A DNA stretch of 57,393 bases from Dictyoglomota bacterium (GCA_013153035.1 JAADFF010000018.1:1-57393); one strand, 5' to 3'; positions 26,494 through 36,094 are shown, counted from the first letter of the stretch. The notes: a model not told the origin generated them from the letters alone. Numbers and translations are program-made.

Positions 26494-27391
26494 GGTATCA
26501 CGTAAGGGCAAATGGAAATTCTTGCTGGTGGCGGTGCTTATTGTAAGCGCCGCCGCTGTTTTGATATACTACCGCACACGGGTAGAACATGTTGTAATGA
26601 ATCCTCCTCTAAGAGGCTATGTGAAAACTGCTGAAGATTTTAAGGGATTTGATAGTTTATATGATGCCATTTCATCTATGAAAGGCTATGATGTTTCTTA
26701 CGATGAGTTTATGAAAATTCTTACCAGATGGGGAAAGATGCACGGAGGGCAACCGGTACAGTATGGTCAGATACGTACACTTGACTTTGCCGCTTCGATA
26801 TTCAGAGATATAGGATATGATACCCTTGCCAAGACCTACTCTGGCAATCCCACACTTCGCCTTGCTGTGTTTGGTAAGTGGATAGATGGCAAGCTTCATC
26901 TTGTTGCCATCTTTCGGTATTCTGGTATCCCGGATATGGATGACAGTCCAGACTACATGGGTTTTAGATGGTGGGATTCTTTCTTTGCCGTAGATAGGGC
27001 AACAGGTTACATTCATATGAAGTATGTTATGGGTACAAGCACAGTGCCAAGAGGATACTTTGACCAACCTATCCCCTCTGTAGGTCTTCCAGCTACTGCC
27101 TACTATACAAAGTTTTATGAGCGGTTTTTAAAGAGACAGGCTATCTGGTGGGGTAATTATCTTGTCAATACCGATATGTGGTATGCCGACTGGGGCGTAT
27201 TGTATATAGTATTATCTCCTTTAGAAGATTTCCAGTGCAGTAGTGTATCGTTTGATTTTATTCATTCGTTTATGTCTTCAGGACTTGATATTGATTTTCA
27301 TCAGGTATTGGGACAGGTAGATGTTGTTCTTAATCCTCCTAAAGGGTCTACAGCGTATTATTTGCCTCTAAAGGTATGCAAGCCTAAGTAA
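26483..27391 (+). CDS. Uncharacterised membrane-anchored exported protein
   Basis: About 302 residues: a basic N terminus, a hydrophobic anchor (about 12-32), then a soluble, aromatic-rich, probably extracytoplasmic domain with many Tyr and Trp and two late cysteines (FQCSSV, KVCKPK). I recognise no family. The open frame extends upstream inside the kinase gene, but a TTG at 26483-26485 with GGGAGGTAG before it gives a proper signal anchor, overlapping the kinase by 11 nt. It is therefore probably co-transcribed with it. Confidence 0.7.
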   Translation: MNTKVSRKGKWKFLLVAVLIVSAAAVLIYYRTRVEHVVMNPPLRGYVKTAEDFKGFDSLYDAISSMKGYDVSYDEFMKILTRWGKMHGGQPVQYGQIRTLDFAASIFRDIGYDTLAKTYSGNPTLRLAVFGKWIDGKLHLVAIFRYSGIPDMDDSPDYMGFRWWDSFFAVDRATGYIHMKYVMGTSTVPRGYFDQPIPSVGLPATAYYTKFYERFLKRQAIWWGNYLVNTDMWYADWGVLYIVLSPLEDFQCSSVSFDFIHSFMSSGLDIDFHQVLGQVDVVLNPPKGSTAYYLPLKVCKPK

Positions 27392-27417
27392 TTTATGCAT
27401 ATTTTCACAGCATAAAT
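27391..27417 (+). repeat. AT-rich inverted repeat after the anchored protein gene
   Basis: ATTTATGC (27391-27398) and GCATAAAT (27410-27417) form an 8-bp stem with an 11-nt loop. There is no clear U-run, so it may be a weak terminator or an operator for the following phosphorylase gene. Confidence 0.3.
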
Positions 27418-27504
27418 ATATTTAAGCGTCTTTCTTTTGTTCTATATCCCCACTGTTTGCTGTATAACAAAACTGTAAGGATAACTACTTGGAGGTGGGG
27501 ATGT

Positions 27505-29199
27505 ATGAAACAACCACGTGTTGCATATCTTAGTGTTGAGTTTGGAGCACATCCTGATTGGCCTATTTATGCAGGAGGCCTTGGTGTGCTTGCAGGCGAT
27601 ATTTTAAAAACTGCCAGTGATTTGCATTATCCGCTTATTGGACTGGGACTTTTCTATCATAATGGTTACTTCACCCAAATTATAGAAGATGGTAAGCAGA
27701 GAGAAGAGTATCCGTATTATCATCCAAGAGACTTCGGCATGACAGAGGTGTACAAAGGAGAATTTACCCTTGGCGATGAGACCGTACATTATATTGTATG
27801 GCGTGCCATGGTAGGAAGGGTGCCCCTGTATCTTATTGACAGTGAGCTTCATGAAAATACACCTGAATGGAAGACAACAACCTATAAGCTTTATACAGCT
27901 GATAGACCGGAGCGTATTAGACAAGAAATTCTATTAGGTATTGGTGGAGCTCAGTTCCTTAGAGAGGTGTATCCCGGTTATGATGTATGGCACCTCAATG
28001 AAGGTCATTCTGCCTTTTCAGGACTTGCACTGCTGCGAGAGTTTCTCATAGCAGGTATGGATTGGGAAGAGGCACTTCAGCGTGTGAGAAGACACCTCGT
28101 CTTTACAACTCATACCCCTGTTCCAGCAGGTAATGAGGTCTTTGATGTTTCCCTTGCTGAGAGGTATTTAAGAAAGTGGTGGGAAGAGTCTGGTCAGCCA
28201 TGGGATAAAGTTCTTGATCTTGCCAGTGTTCAGACTGAAGGTGGACTTAGTATGACAGTTATAGCCATAAGACTTGCCGGTTTGACCAATGCTGTTAGTA
28301 AAAAGCACGGTGAGGTTTCCAGGAATATGTGGAAGCACATCTTTGATGTTCCTAGGGCCGACGATGTGCCTATATTCCACATTACCAATGGTGTACATGT
28401 GCCTACATGGGCTGGAGATCAGATGCGTGAGATTATGAGTGATGTAGGTGGTGAAGGTTGGGAAACAGAAGTTGATAACATCGACTTCTGGAGCTCGGTG
28501 ATTCTTCGTAAGAACCATATAAAGCTGGCTAAATCTCTTCAGAAAAAGAGGCTGCTTCTTTACCTGAGACGTATGGGTGTGAGGTGGAATGAAGATGATC
28601 TCATAGTAGGCTTTGCCAGGAGAGTAGCTCCCTATAAGAGGGCTGACCTCATAGCCAGAGATCCTGATAGACTAGGTAAACTCCTTGACCAAGGCCTTCG
28701 TATTATCTACTCTGGTAAAGCACATCCTGCAGATGCTAAAGGACATGAGATTATAGAAAACCTACATGCCACTATTGAGCGTTATGGTTGGCAAGATAAG
28801 ATTGTCTATGTGCCTAACTACAATATGGATGTTGCCAGCTATCTTGTTGGCGGTGTAGATCTCTGGCTGAATAACCCTATTCCTCCTAAGGAGGCCAGTG
28901 GTACATCTGGTCAGAAGATTATTTACAATGCCGGTCTTAATATATCTATTCTTGATGGTTGGTGGATAGAGGGATATGATGGCATGAACGGATGGGGATG
29001 GGAAGGTACCGGTGATGACAGAGATGCAGAGGCACTTATCACACTCATGGAACAGGCATATCTCATATACAGAAAGCATAAACAGTTCTGGTGGGAGATG
29101 GTAGAGCATTCGTTCTTGACACTGGCACCGCAGTTTAATACTGTTCGTATGTTCAAAGAGTACATAGACAAGATGTATATGAAGGTAAAAACTATCTAA
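27505..29199 (+). CDS. Alpha-glucan phosphorylase, short form
   Basis: Phosphorolysis of glycogen or maltodextrin to glucose 1-phosphate (GT35). The 564-residue protein is much shorter than E. coli GlgP (about 800) and matches the short bacterial/archaeal alpha-glucan phosphorylase family. It shows SVEFGAHPDWPIYAGGLGVLAGD at the N terminus (in parts), WHLNEGHSAFSGL, FTTHTPVPAGNEVF, RRVAPYKRADL, and the PLP region EASGTSGQK followed by NISILDGWW. The frame opens at 27457, but GGAGGTGGGG precedes the ATG at 27505. Confidence 0.92.
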   Translation: MKQPRVAYLSVEFGAHPDWPIYAGGLGVLAGDILKTASDLHYPLIGLGLFYHNGYFTQIIEDGKQREEYPYYHPRDFGMTEVYKGEFTLGDETVHYIVWRAMVGRVPLYLIDSELHENTPEWKTTTYKLYTADRPERIRQEILLGIGGAQFLREVYPGYDVWHLNEGHSAFSGLALLREFLIAGMDWEEALQRVRRHLVFTTHTPVPAGNEVFDVSLAERYLRKWWEESGQPWDKVLDLASVQTEGGLSMTVIAIRLAGLTNAVSKKHGEVSRNMWKHIFDVPRADDVPIFHITNGVHVPTWAGDQMREIMSDVGGEGWETEVDNIDFWSSVILRKNHIKLAKSLQKKRLLLYLRRMGVRWNEDDLIVGFARRVAPYKRADLIARDPDRLGKLLDQGLRIIYSGKAHPADAKGHEIIENLHATIERYGWQDKIVYVPNYNMDVASYLVGGVDLWLNNPIPPKEASGTSGQKIIYNAGLNISILDGWWIEGYDGMNGWGWEGTGDDRDAEALITLMEQAYLIYRKHKQFWWEMVEHSFLTLAPQFNTVRMFKEYIDKMYMKVKTI

Positions 29200-29279
29200 A
29201 TCGGATTTGTTAAAAGAGGGATATTTAAAGTGTTTGAGCAATATATAATGCTCATAAAATCCATCTTTTAGCTATCTGG

Positions 29280-29308
29280 TTGCATAAATATGCTGCTTAA
29301 TATATAAT
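29280..29308 (+). promoter_or_regulatory. Promoter of the sodium symporter gene
   Basis: TTGCAT (29280-29285), a 17-nt spacer and TATAAT (29303-29308) make one of the best sigma-A promoters in the window. Just upstream, TGAGCA (29235-29240) and TGCTCA (29249-29254) form a small hairpin after the phosphorylase gene that may be a weak terminator. Confidence 0.65.
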
Positions 29309-29365
29309 GTTAATAAGACCTAGCCCTACGCCGTAGCATGAAAATATTTTGAGGGGGTGAAGTAT

Positions 29366-30958
29366 ATGGCAGAAACCCGTGACACTTGGGGAACGAAGAT
29401 TGGTCTTATTCTTGCCATGGCCGGTAATGCTGTAGGTCTTGGTAACTTCTGGCGTTTCCCGTATCAGGCCGCTTCTAATGGTGGCGGTAGTTTTATGATT
29501 CCTTATTTCTTTGCCCTGTTCCTTTTGGGTATCCCACTAATGCTTGTTGAGTGGACCCAGGGTCGTACAGGTGGTAAGTATGGACATGGTACTGTTGCAC
29601 CAATGCTGTATCTCCACGCAAGAGAAGCTGTTAGTCCATCAGCAGCTGCTATTATCGGTGCTCTTGGTGGTATGTTTGCATTCTCCGTTATGGCACTTCT
29701 GACCTCTTACTATTCTCAGATTATTGGTTGGACACTTGGTTATTCTTATCTCTCCCTTACTGGTGCCTATATGGATAAGGCCGTTAATACAGGACAGTTC
29801 TTCGTTAATTACATTCAGAATCCTGTGTATGTCTTTGTTTTCTGGGGTATTGCCCTTGTTCTTATGGCATATACCGTTTCCGGAGGTGTTCAGGGCGGTA
29901 TTGAAAAGTGGGCATCTGTTATGATGCCAATTCTGTATGTATTTGGTGTTATCTTGGCTATCAGGGCTATTACCCTTGGAGCACCTGTGAAGCCAGAGTG
30001 GTCTGCTATTAAAGGACTTGATTACTTGTGGGAACCCAGATGGGCTGATCTGACATGGAAATCTGCACTTGCCGCTGCAGGTCAGATATTCTTCACATTG
30101 TCCGTCGGTATGGGTATTATTCAGAACTATGCATCTTATTTGAAACCCGATGATGACATTGTGTTGTCTGGTCTTGCAACAGTATCTCTTAACGAGTTTG
30201 CAGAGGTTATTCTTGGTGGTTCTATTGCTATTCCTATAGCCTATGCATATCTTGGTCCTAAGGGCGTAGGTGCTGGTGTAGGTCTGTCATTTATTTCTCT
30301 GCCTAATGTCTTTAGAGATCTTCCTGGTGGTCAGCTGTGGGGAGCCATGTGGTTCTTCCTCCTGTTCATTGCCGGTTTCACTTCTGCTATAGCTATGTTC
30401 AACTATCTTGCAGCTATGCTTGAAGAGGATGCCGGTATCAACAGAAGAGTTGGTGCTTATGTTGCAGCATTGACATTCTTCATTATTGGTCTTCCTGTTG
30501 CACTTGAGCCAATTCTCACAAAGACTGCCGACTTGGCATATCTTACAGAGCTTGACAACTGGGTTGGTTCTTACTTCCTCGTTGTACTTGGTCTTATAGA
30601 GGTTCTCGTTACAGCTACCATGTGGGGACATGGTGCATGGGAAGAGATGAACAGAGGCGCTTATGTCAAAGTTCCAAAATGGTACTTCGACATATTTATG
30701 AGATGGATTACACCTATCTACATTGCCGTTATCCTGTTCTTCTCTACACTCGACTATGCCAAAGGTGGATACTTCTCCTTCAATCCTGATACATTGGTGA
30801 AATATCTGGGCGTTGATCCTAAGCTTGGTCCTTGGGTTCTTACAGCTCGTATTGTCATCATAGTCGTTCTTGTAATTGGTTTCTTTGTCAGCTACAAGTC
30901 TATCAAGAGATCTTATGGTGAGGAAATTGCCCAGGGCAAGGTCCTCATTCGTAGATAA
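29366..30958 (+). CDS. Neurotransmitter:sodium symporter (NSS) family transporter
   Basis: A 530-residue membrane protein with about 12 helices. The N-terminal signature GNAVGLGNFWRFPYQAASNGGG forms the Na+/substrate site in LeuT-type proteins; PLMLVEWTQGR follows. Bacterial members import amino acids with sodium; the substrate here is not evident. GTG at 29357 is also in frame, but GAGGGGG places the ATG at 29366. A small membrane protein gene follows by 14 nt and may encode a partner. Confidence 0.94.
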   Translation: MAETRDTWGTKIGLILAMAGNAVGLGNFWRFPYQAASNGGGSFMIPYFFALFLLGIPLMLVEWTQGRTGGKYGHGTVAPMLYLHAREAVSPSAAAIIGALGGMFAFSVMALLTSYYSQIIGWTLGYSYLSLTGAYMDKAVNTGQFFVNYIQNPVYVFVFWGIALVLMAYTVSGGVQGGIEKWASVMMPILYVFGVILAIRAITLGAPVKPEWSAIKGLDYLWEPRWADLTWKSALAAAGQIFFTLSVGMGIIQNYASYLKPDDDIVLSGLATVSLNEFAEVILGGSIAIPIAYAYLGPKGVGAGVGLSFISLPNVFRDLPGGQLWGAMWFFLLFIAGFTSAIAMFNYLAAMLEEDAGINRRVGAYVAALTFFIIGLPVALEPILTKTADLAYLTELDNWVGSYFLVVLGLIEVLVTATMWGHGAWEEMNRGAYVKVPKWYFDIFMRWITPIYIAVILFFSTLDYAKGGYFSFNPDTLVKYLGVDPKLGPWVLTARIVIIVVLVIGFFVSYKSIKRSYGEEIAQGKVLIRR

Positions 30959-30972
30959 GGGGGTGACCCATT

Positions 30973-31215
30973 ATGGCATGGATAGGATTGATACTATTTT
31001 TAGCAGGTGTTGCTTACGGTTGGGTTGCCAGTAATGTTTGGGTGAAGTTGGTATCTGCCTTTATCGTTGGTGGTATTGGCTGGTACATGACCATGACAGC
31101 ACTGGGTATGTCAAAATCTTCTGCCGCATTTATGGCTTTGGCATGGGCATTCATTTTCTGGTTTGTAGATGCCACAGTACCAACATTGACAACTATCGAT
31201 TCGGCAGGCAAATAA
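30973..31215 (+). CDS. Small two- or three-helix membrane protein, possible NSS transporter partner
   Basis: An 80-residue hydrophobic protein with segments at about 3-20, 25-45 and 50-68. It has AAGGGGGTGA before the ATG and shares a transcript with the symporter, ending at the terminator at 31238. Some bacterial NSS transporters, such as MetP of Corynebacterium, need a small membrane subunit (MetS). This protein has a different and longer sequence, so a similar role is only a suggestion. Confidence 0.7.
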   Translation: MAWIGLILFLAGVAYGWVASNVWVKLVSAFIVGGIGWYMTMTALGMSKSSAAFMALAWAFIFWFVDATVPTLTTIDSAGK

Positions 31216-31237
31216 GAGAGGTATTATTTGGTAGAAT

Positions 31238-31265
31238 AAAGCCGTGGGTATTTACCCACGGCTTT
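31238..31265 (+). terminator. Rho-independent terminator after the symporter operon
   Basis: A 13-bp stem, AAAGCCGTGGGTA (31238-31250) and TACCCACGGCTTT (31253-31265), is followed by TTCTTTT. The next gene's ribosome-binding site starts within 10 nt. Confidence 0.92.
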
Positions 31266-31286
31266 TTCTTTTAGGAGGTGACATGT

Positions 31287-32081
31287 GTGTCAGTAGATAT
31301 AAAGAAGGGAAAACTCTTGGATATCTTGGAAGAGTACAGAAAAAAGGTTGAGGCATCACCATTACTTACAGATAAGCAGAAGGAAAAACTGCTAAAGAAA
31401 TGGGAAGAGGTAAAAAAGAAATATGAAGAGGCCCAGTTTGTCAAGAAGTTTGATGAGAGACTAAATGAGGTTTATAAAGGTGTGGTAAATTATTGGGAAA
31501 ATAAGCTTTCTCCTATTCTTGAAACTGATTCTCCAGATGAAATTTTGAATATTCTCACCGAGGTTATGGGTGAAAAGGCGGCAAAGAATGTGGAGAAAAT
31601 GCTAAAGAAGAATCCGTCTAATGTTGTATACAAGATAGCTATGTCTTTCCTTACATATCTTGAGGGCGCCCTTTATGATTTTTCTGACAAGAAAAGAGAG
31701 TTAGATAAACTGTATACTTGGACAACACTGTTTGGTATTACATTTTTCTTGGGTCTTCCTGCCTCGGGTTTGTTTGACAAGATAACTTTTATTACTGCTA
31801 TGGTGTTTGTTCTTCCATACTTTGCCGGTAGAGGTGCTTTAAGAAGGAGATCGAAGTCTGGTTGGTTCCTATTGGCCCTTATGATACCTATGGGACTCTT
31901 TGCCGGTGCTATGACACTAAGAAGTGTTCTTTATACCCCTGTTATTCAAGAAGTGTTATCATACCACAATGCTATTAGTAAGGTTCTGGTGCTTTCGATG
32001 ATTTTTGCCGGAGTCCTTCTGTTCTTTGTGTCTATTTATTACGCCTATCTCATGTGGCGATACAGAGATGCGTTTGTTTAA
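31287..32081 (+). CDS. Uncharacterised coiled-coil and membrane protein
   Basis: About 264 residues. The N-terminal 130 are highly charged and probably helical or coiled coil (KEKLLKKWEEVKKKYEEAQ), with no signal peptide. The C-terminal half holds about four hydrophobic segments (about 145-165, 167-180, 195-215, 235-258). No family is recognised. GTG at 31287 with AGGAGG upstream is preferred over an in-frame GTG at 31278 inside the site. It overlaps the following YihY-family gene by 14 nt, so a shared envelope role is plausible. Confidence 0.7.
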   Translation: MSVDIKKGKLLDILEEYRKKVEASPLLTDKQKEKLLKKWEEVKKKYEEAQFVKKFDERLNEVYKGVVNYWENKLSPILETDSPDEILNILTEVMGEKAAKNVEKMLKKNPSNVVYKIAMSFLTYLEGALYDFSDKKRELDKLYTWTTLFGITFFLGLPASGLFDKITFITAMVFVLPYFAGRGALRRRSKSGWFLLALMIPMGLFAGAMTLRSVLYTPVIQEVLSYHNAISKVLVLSMIFAGVLLFFVSIYYAYLMWRYRDAFV

Positions 32082-33006
32082 TATAGATGGTATATGGAAA
32101 AAGTGGTATGACAAAGGTTGTTTAATACTTGCCAAGTTGGGCAATGATAGATTAGGTATCTCGGCGGCAGCTATTGCTTACTTTACATTTTTCTCGCTTA
32201 TTCCCCTTCTCCTTGTTTTTATGTGGTTATTTTCGCTATGGGGAGCAGATTCACTGAAAGAGATTATTATGCATGGTATACCCAAACTTGTTCCTGTGTC
32301 AGGTGAGTTCTTAGAGCATTTGCTGGAAGAAGCTATGTCTATAAAAACATGGGGTTTCTTGGGTATTATTCCCCTTGCATGGACGGGTACATCGTTGTTT
32401 TATCTTGTAGAACAGATGGTAAATTCTGTATGGGGTTTTCCCTCTAAGGGTATATGGAAGGGCAGATTGTGGGGTACGGCCATAGTTTTTGCATTTTTAT
32501 TGTTTGCCGTATTTCAGCCTGTTCTTCTATATATCTCCAGACTGTTTAATCTATTCGAGAAGATGCTTGGTATTCAAGGTAATTCGCTAATGGTATGGAT
32601 ATTGTCAGGTATAGATAGATGGCTTCTTATGTTTGTTGTATATAGTGTTATATATTATCTTGCTCCAACACGGAGAATTAGAGTCAAGTATGCTGTGGCA
32701 TCCGCTGCTGTTGCAACATTGGGTACGATACTACTTGAGTGGATTTTTGTTACCTATATTACTATGGGGCGAATTTTTCAGCTGTATAGGGTTATAGCCG
32801 ATGTGATGTTCTTGTTGTTTTGGTTCTACCTTATGGGGTATATTATCCTAATAGGAGCAGAAGTTGGTTATTTCCTTTATCATATAGACAGAGGTGATTT
32901 GTGGGATGAACTTAATAAATTTAGCGATAGATGCCGCATTAAAAGGGGGACAGGTAGCGAAGACATATTTCAGGAAACCTCTGGAATATCGTCAGAAGAG
33001 TCCTGA
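32068..33006 (+). CDS. YihY/BrkB-family inner-membrane protein
   Basis: A 312-residue protein with six hydrophobic segments and the family signature AIAYFTFFSLIPLLLVF near the N terminus. GYIILIGAEVGYFLY lies near the C terminus. The family was once called ribonuclease BN but is now regarded as membrane proteins of unknown, possibly transport, function. The C-terminal tail (about 285-312) is polar and overlaps the next gene by 101 nt. There is no strong ribosome-binding site, so coupling to the upstream gene is likely. Confidence 0.85.
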   Translation: MRLFNIDGIWKKWYDKGCLILAKLGNDRLGISAAAIAYFTFFSLIPLLLVFMWLFSLWGADSLKEIIMHGIPKLVPVSGEFLEHLLEEAMSIKTWGFLGIIPLAWTGTSLFYLVEQMVNSVWGFPSKGIWKGRLWGTAIVFAFLLFAVFQPVLLYISRLFNLFEKMLGIQGNSLMVWILSGIDRWLLMFVVYSVIYYLAPTRRIRVKYAVASAAVATLGTILLEWIFVTYITMGRIFQLYRVIADVMFLLFWFYLMGYIILIGAEVGYFLYHIDRGDLWDELNKFSDRCRIKRGTGSEDIFQETSGISSEES

Positions 33007-33676
33007 TGACTTTGTTTCTGAAGCGGATGTTGCCGTTGAGCAGACTATAAGAGAAATTCTTCTCACTGCAGAAGGTATAGGTTGGCATGGTGAAGAGACA
33101 GGTGAGAGTGGCGATAGGGCTAAATACTGGCTTGTAGATCCGATAGATGGCACGGCCAATTTTATAAGAGGTGTGCCTATTTATGCAATATCTATTGCAC
33201 TGATGGATGGGAATGTTCCCACACTTGGTGTTATTTATTTTCCGGAGAGAGAAGAACTGTTTTATGCCGAAATGGGTAAAGGAGCTTATATGAATGGTAA
33301 GCCTATAAAGGTGTCTGGTCGTACGAAACTTGAAGGAAGTATTATTGCAACTGGATTTCCATTCAGGAAAAAGCATCTATTTGATGATTACACAAGGGTG
33401 TTTACTACCCTTTATCCTTATATAGGCGACTTGCGCCGCATGGGAGCTGCAGCCATAGATCTTGCCTACAGCGCTGCCGGTATCTTTGACGGATTTTTTG
33501 AGTTTGGACTTTCTCCTTGGGATATTGCTGCAGGTATTCTCCTTGTCAAAGAGGCCGGTGGTAGCGTGTATACCTTTGCCGGTAGTGATATATGGGATAC
33601 AGGCAATATTATTGCAGGTACTCCTGTTATTGCCTCTGATATCAAACATATGATAGATATGGCGCTAGGTGATTGA
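32906..33676 (+). CDS. Inositol monophosphatase family phosphatase
   Basis: The 256-residue enzyme shows all IMPase metal motifs: HGEET with Glu63/Glu64, DPIDGT (Asp78, Asp81) and SPWDIAAGILLVKEAGG near the C terminus. Related enzymes act on inositol phosphate, fructose 1,6-bisphosphate or NADP; the substrate cannot be told here. An in-frame GTG at 32894 lies within the AGAGGTGA site, so the ATG at 32906 is chosen. It overlaps the preceding gene by 101 nt, unusually long for this window. Confidence 0.93.
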   Translation: MNLINLAIDAALKGGQVAKTYFRKPLEYRQKSPDDFVSEADVAVEQTIREILLTAEGIGWHGEETGESGDRAKYWLVDPIDGTANFIRGVPIYAISIALMDGNVPTLGVIYFPEREELFYAEMGKGAYMNGKPIKVSGRTKLEGSIIATGFPFRKKHLFDDYTRVFTTLYPYIGDLRRMGAAAIDLAYSAAGIFDGFFEFGLSPWDIAAGILLVKEAGGSVYTFAGSDIWDTGNIIAGTPVIASDIKHMIDMALGD

Positions 33677-33677
33677 C

Positions 33678-34685
33678 ATGGCCAAGAGGAAAACACAATC
33701 TTATACAGCCCTTGATGCTGTCAGTGATATCAAAAAAGGCAAAGTTCACCACTTATATGTTCTTAAAGGGGCAGAGGTGTATTTTCACGATGTTGTTATA
33801 AAGGCTATGAAAGGGTGGGCAGAAAAGCAGGGTATAGATGTAGAGGTGATGTATGCCGATGAGCTTTCTTCTGCTCCTGAAAACACCGGTGGTGGAGGCA
33901 TGTTTTCCTCAGGAAAGCTATATATTATCAAGTATTGGCAAACACCCAAAAACAAGAAAGTGCTTGCATCTTGGGAGAGGTTTTTTATAGAAGATGAAGA
34001 TTTGTATTATGTTGTTTCTATTGATACATCATCTCGTTCTGGATTTACCATTAAGACCGTGGGGGACAGGGTTGATGTGTCATGTGCTCCTCTAAAGGGT
34101 CGTTCGCTAAAGGCATTTATTAAGGCTGCTATAAAGAAAAGGGGTAAAGATATTACAGGTAGTGCCCTTGATATGCTGGTGTCTTTATCTGGTGGAAAGC
34201 TCAGTCTCATCGTAACAGAACTGGATAAACTGGATCTCATTGAAGAGAATGTTATTACCGAAGATATTATCTCTCAGTACTTTGCCTTGCAGGCTGAGGG
34301 TAATGTGTTTGTATTTTGGGATGCCCTGTGGAACGGAGATACAGGTGTGGCCGGTGAGATGAAACAGGCTATTTTACTGTCTGGTACTCCACCTGCCCAG
34401 ATACTGGCCACTATTGCCACTTTCATACGGGGAGTGTTGGAGGTAGGACAGCTAAGACACAAAGGGTATTCTGTGAAAGATATAGCTTCTGTGACATCTA
34501 AAAATCCATATTATGTTGGCAAATTATTGGGCATCTACGATACTATAGGTATAGAGGGCGCGATAAATCTATTGCAAAAGTTGTACGAACTGGATAAGGG
34601 AATAAAAACAGGAGAGATAACAGATATTGATGCCCTTGATGCTGTGCTGTCCTATATCATATCCATGCGGGGGAAAGTGTTATGA
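33678..34685 (+). CDS. holA: DNA polymerase III delta subunit
   Basis: Clamp-loader subunit that opens the sliding clamp. The 335-residue protein has the HolA layout: an N-terminal AAA+-like region without Walker A (HHLYVLKGAEVYFHDVVI), GGGMFSSGKLYIIKYW, a middle domain (AFIKAAIKKRGKDITGSALDMLV) and a C-terminal helical collar domain. It starts 1 nt after the IMPase stop and overlaps the protease gene by 4 nt (ATGA). Confidence 0.92.
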   Translation: MAKRKTQSYTALDAVSDIKKGKVHHLYVLKGAEVYFHDVVIKAMKGWAEKQGIDVEVMYADELSSAPENTGGGGMFSSGKLYIIKYWQTPKNKKVLASWERFFIEDEDLYYVVSIDTSSRSGFTIKTVGDRVDVSCAPLKGRSLKAFIKAAIKKRGKDITGSALDMLVSLSGGKLSLIVTELDKLDLIEENVITEDIISQYFALQAEGNVFVFWDALWNGDTGVAGEMKQAILLSGTPPAQILATIATFIRGVLEVGQLRHKGYSVKDIASVTSKNPYYVGKLLGIYDTIGIEGAINLLQKLYELDKGIKTGEITDIDALDAVLSYIISMRGKVL

Positions 34686-36091
34686 AGAGACGATTGTATC
34701 TTGTAGGGGGATTGTTGTTGCTTGTCATAGCACTTTTAGGAGTAAACTATGCTGGAGCATGGAATGTCAATGTTATTGAGTTCTACCCTGATAGTGGCCT
34801 TGTTAAGCTGAATGGTCAGACAGTATCTACTGCATCAAAACCGATTATTGTCAACAACAGGTTGTATGTGCCTATTCGCACAGTATCCAATCTTATAGGG
34901 GCTACAATTACTTGGAATGCTACAGAGAGATATGCCACAATGTATGTACCTGATTTTATCTCTATGCTGACAGAACTCGATGAGAAAGAGCAGGAAATAT
35001 CTAAACTTCAGGCCCAGGTCGATAGTGTAGGCGTATACGGCGACGTTATTAAACTGATAACGGAGAACTATCTATATAAAAATGATGTATCCATTAAATC
35101 TTTGACATATAGTGCCATTAAAGGGGTAGTTGCTTCTCTTTATGATAAATATACTCGCTTTTTCACCCCTGAGGAGGTGGAAAAGAGAAAGATTTTACTC
35201 AGCAGTAATGTGCAAACTGTGGGAATTGAGCTGACAAGGTCTTCTGGTAAATACATCATTTTAGATGTTATTAAAGGTTCTCCAGCATACTATGCTGGGC
35301 TTATGCCAGGTGATGTTGTTAAGGCCATTGATGGAACATATATTCGTGATATGCCATTTGACGATGTCAAGATGATGCTTTCCTCTACAACTAGTAAAGA
35401 GGTGAAATTGGATATTATTCGTAGTGGTACTGCTATGACATTTAAGGTAAAAACATCTTATGTTAGTGCCTCGCCTTTTTCATATTCCCTTATCTCTGTA
35501 GGTGACAAGACAGTTGCCTATATTCGTATAAAAACCATTGATAGCGATGTTGTCAAGCAAATGGACGATGCTTTAAAGAAGATATTTTTCACTCATCGTG
35601 GTGAGGCAGATGCATATATCCTTGACCTTAGGGGCAATTTTGGCGGAGATTTAGAAGCTGCTCGTAATCTACTGAGTTTTTTCGTTGGTGGAAAGAAAGT
35701 ATATACGCTGGTAGATGGAGATGGTAACGAAACACCTGTGTATGCACCTGTTAGCCAGTGGATGCTTTCATGGAGTAGACCTATATATGTTCTTATTGAT
35801 GAGGGTACAACATCGGCTGCAGAGGTCTTTGCCATGGCTATGAAGTCTTATGATAGGGCAATTCTTGTGGGTGAGACAACCTATGGTAAGGGAGTAGCTT
35901 CTGCTGTATATAAACTCGATGATGGCAGTATGCTTGTCCTGACAGCATACGAAGTGTTAGGGCCCAAAGGTGAAGTTTTGAATGGGGCAGGTATTCTTCC
36001 CCATGTATGGTCTATGACTTTATACGCTAAAGATGAGGCTATCAAGCTATTTAAAAATGGTATTTTGCATCCATCGGATTTGGGGCGATAA
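34682..36091 (+). CDS. S41-family C-terminal processing protease with stalk domain
   Basis: A 469-residue exported protease. A signal anchor (about 5-25) is followed by a copper-amine-oxidase-N-like stalk domain (about 30-92; NNRLYVPIRTVSNLIGATITWN), a coiled linker, a PDZ domain (about 180-260) and the S41 catalytic domain. The Ser-Lys dyad is Ser378 (EGTTSAAEVFAMAMK) and Lys403 (TYGKGVAS), 25 residues apart as in CtpA/Tsp. The stalk domain is typical of Firmicute cell-wall proteins. It probably trims envelope proteins. Confidence 0.94.
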   Translation: MKRRLYLVGGLLLLVIALLGVNYAGAWNVNVIEFYPDSGLVKLNGQTVSTASKPIIVNNRLYVPIRTVSNLIGATITWNATERYATMYVPDFISMLTELDEKEQEISKLQAQVDSVGVYGDVIKLITENYLYKNDVSIKSLTYSAIKGVVASLYDKYTRFFTPEEVEKRKILLSSNVQTVGIELTRSSGKYIILDVIKGSPAYYAGLMPGDVVKAIDGTYIRDMPFDDVKMMLSSTTSKEVKLDIIRSGTAMTFKVKTSYVSASPFSYSLISVGDKTVAYIRIKTIDSDVVKQMDDALKKIFFTHRGEADAYILDLRGNFGGDLEAARNLLSFFVGGKKVYTLVDGDGNETPVYAPVSQWMLSWSRPIYVLIDEGTTSAAEVFAMAMKSYDRAILVGETTYGKGVASAVYKLDDGSMLVLTAYEVLGPKGEVLNGAGILPHVWSMTLYAKDEAIKLFKNGILHPSDLGR

Positions 36092-36094
36092 ACT

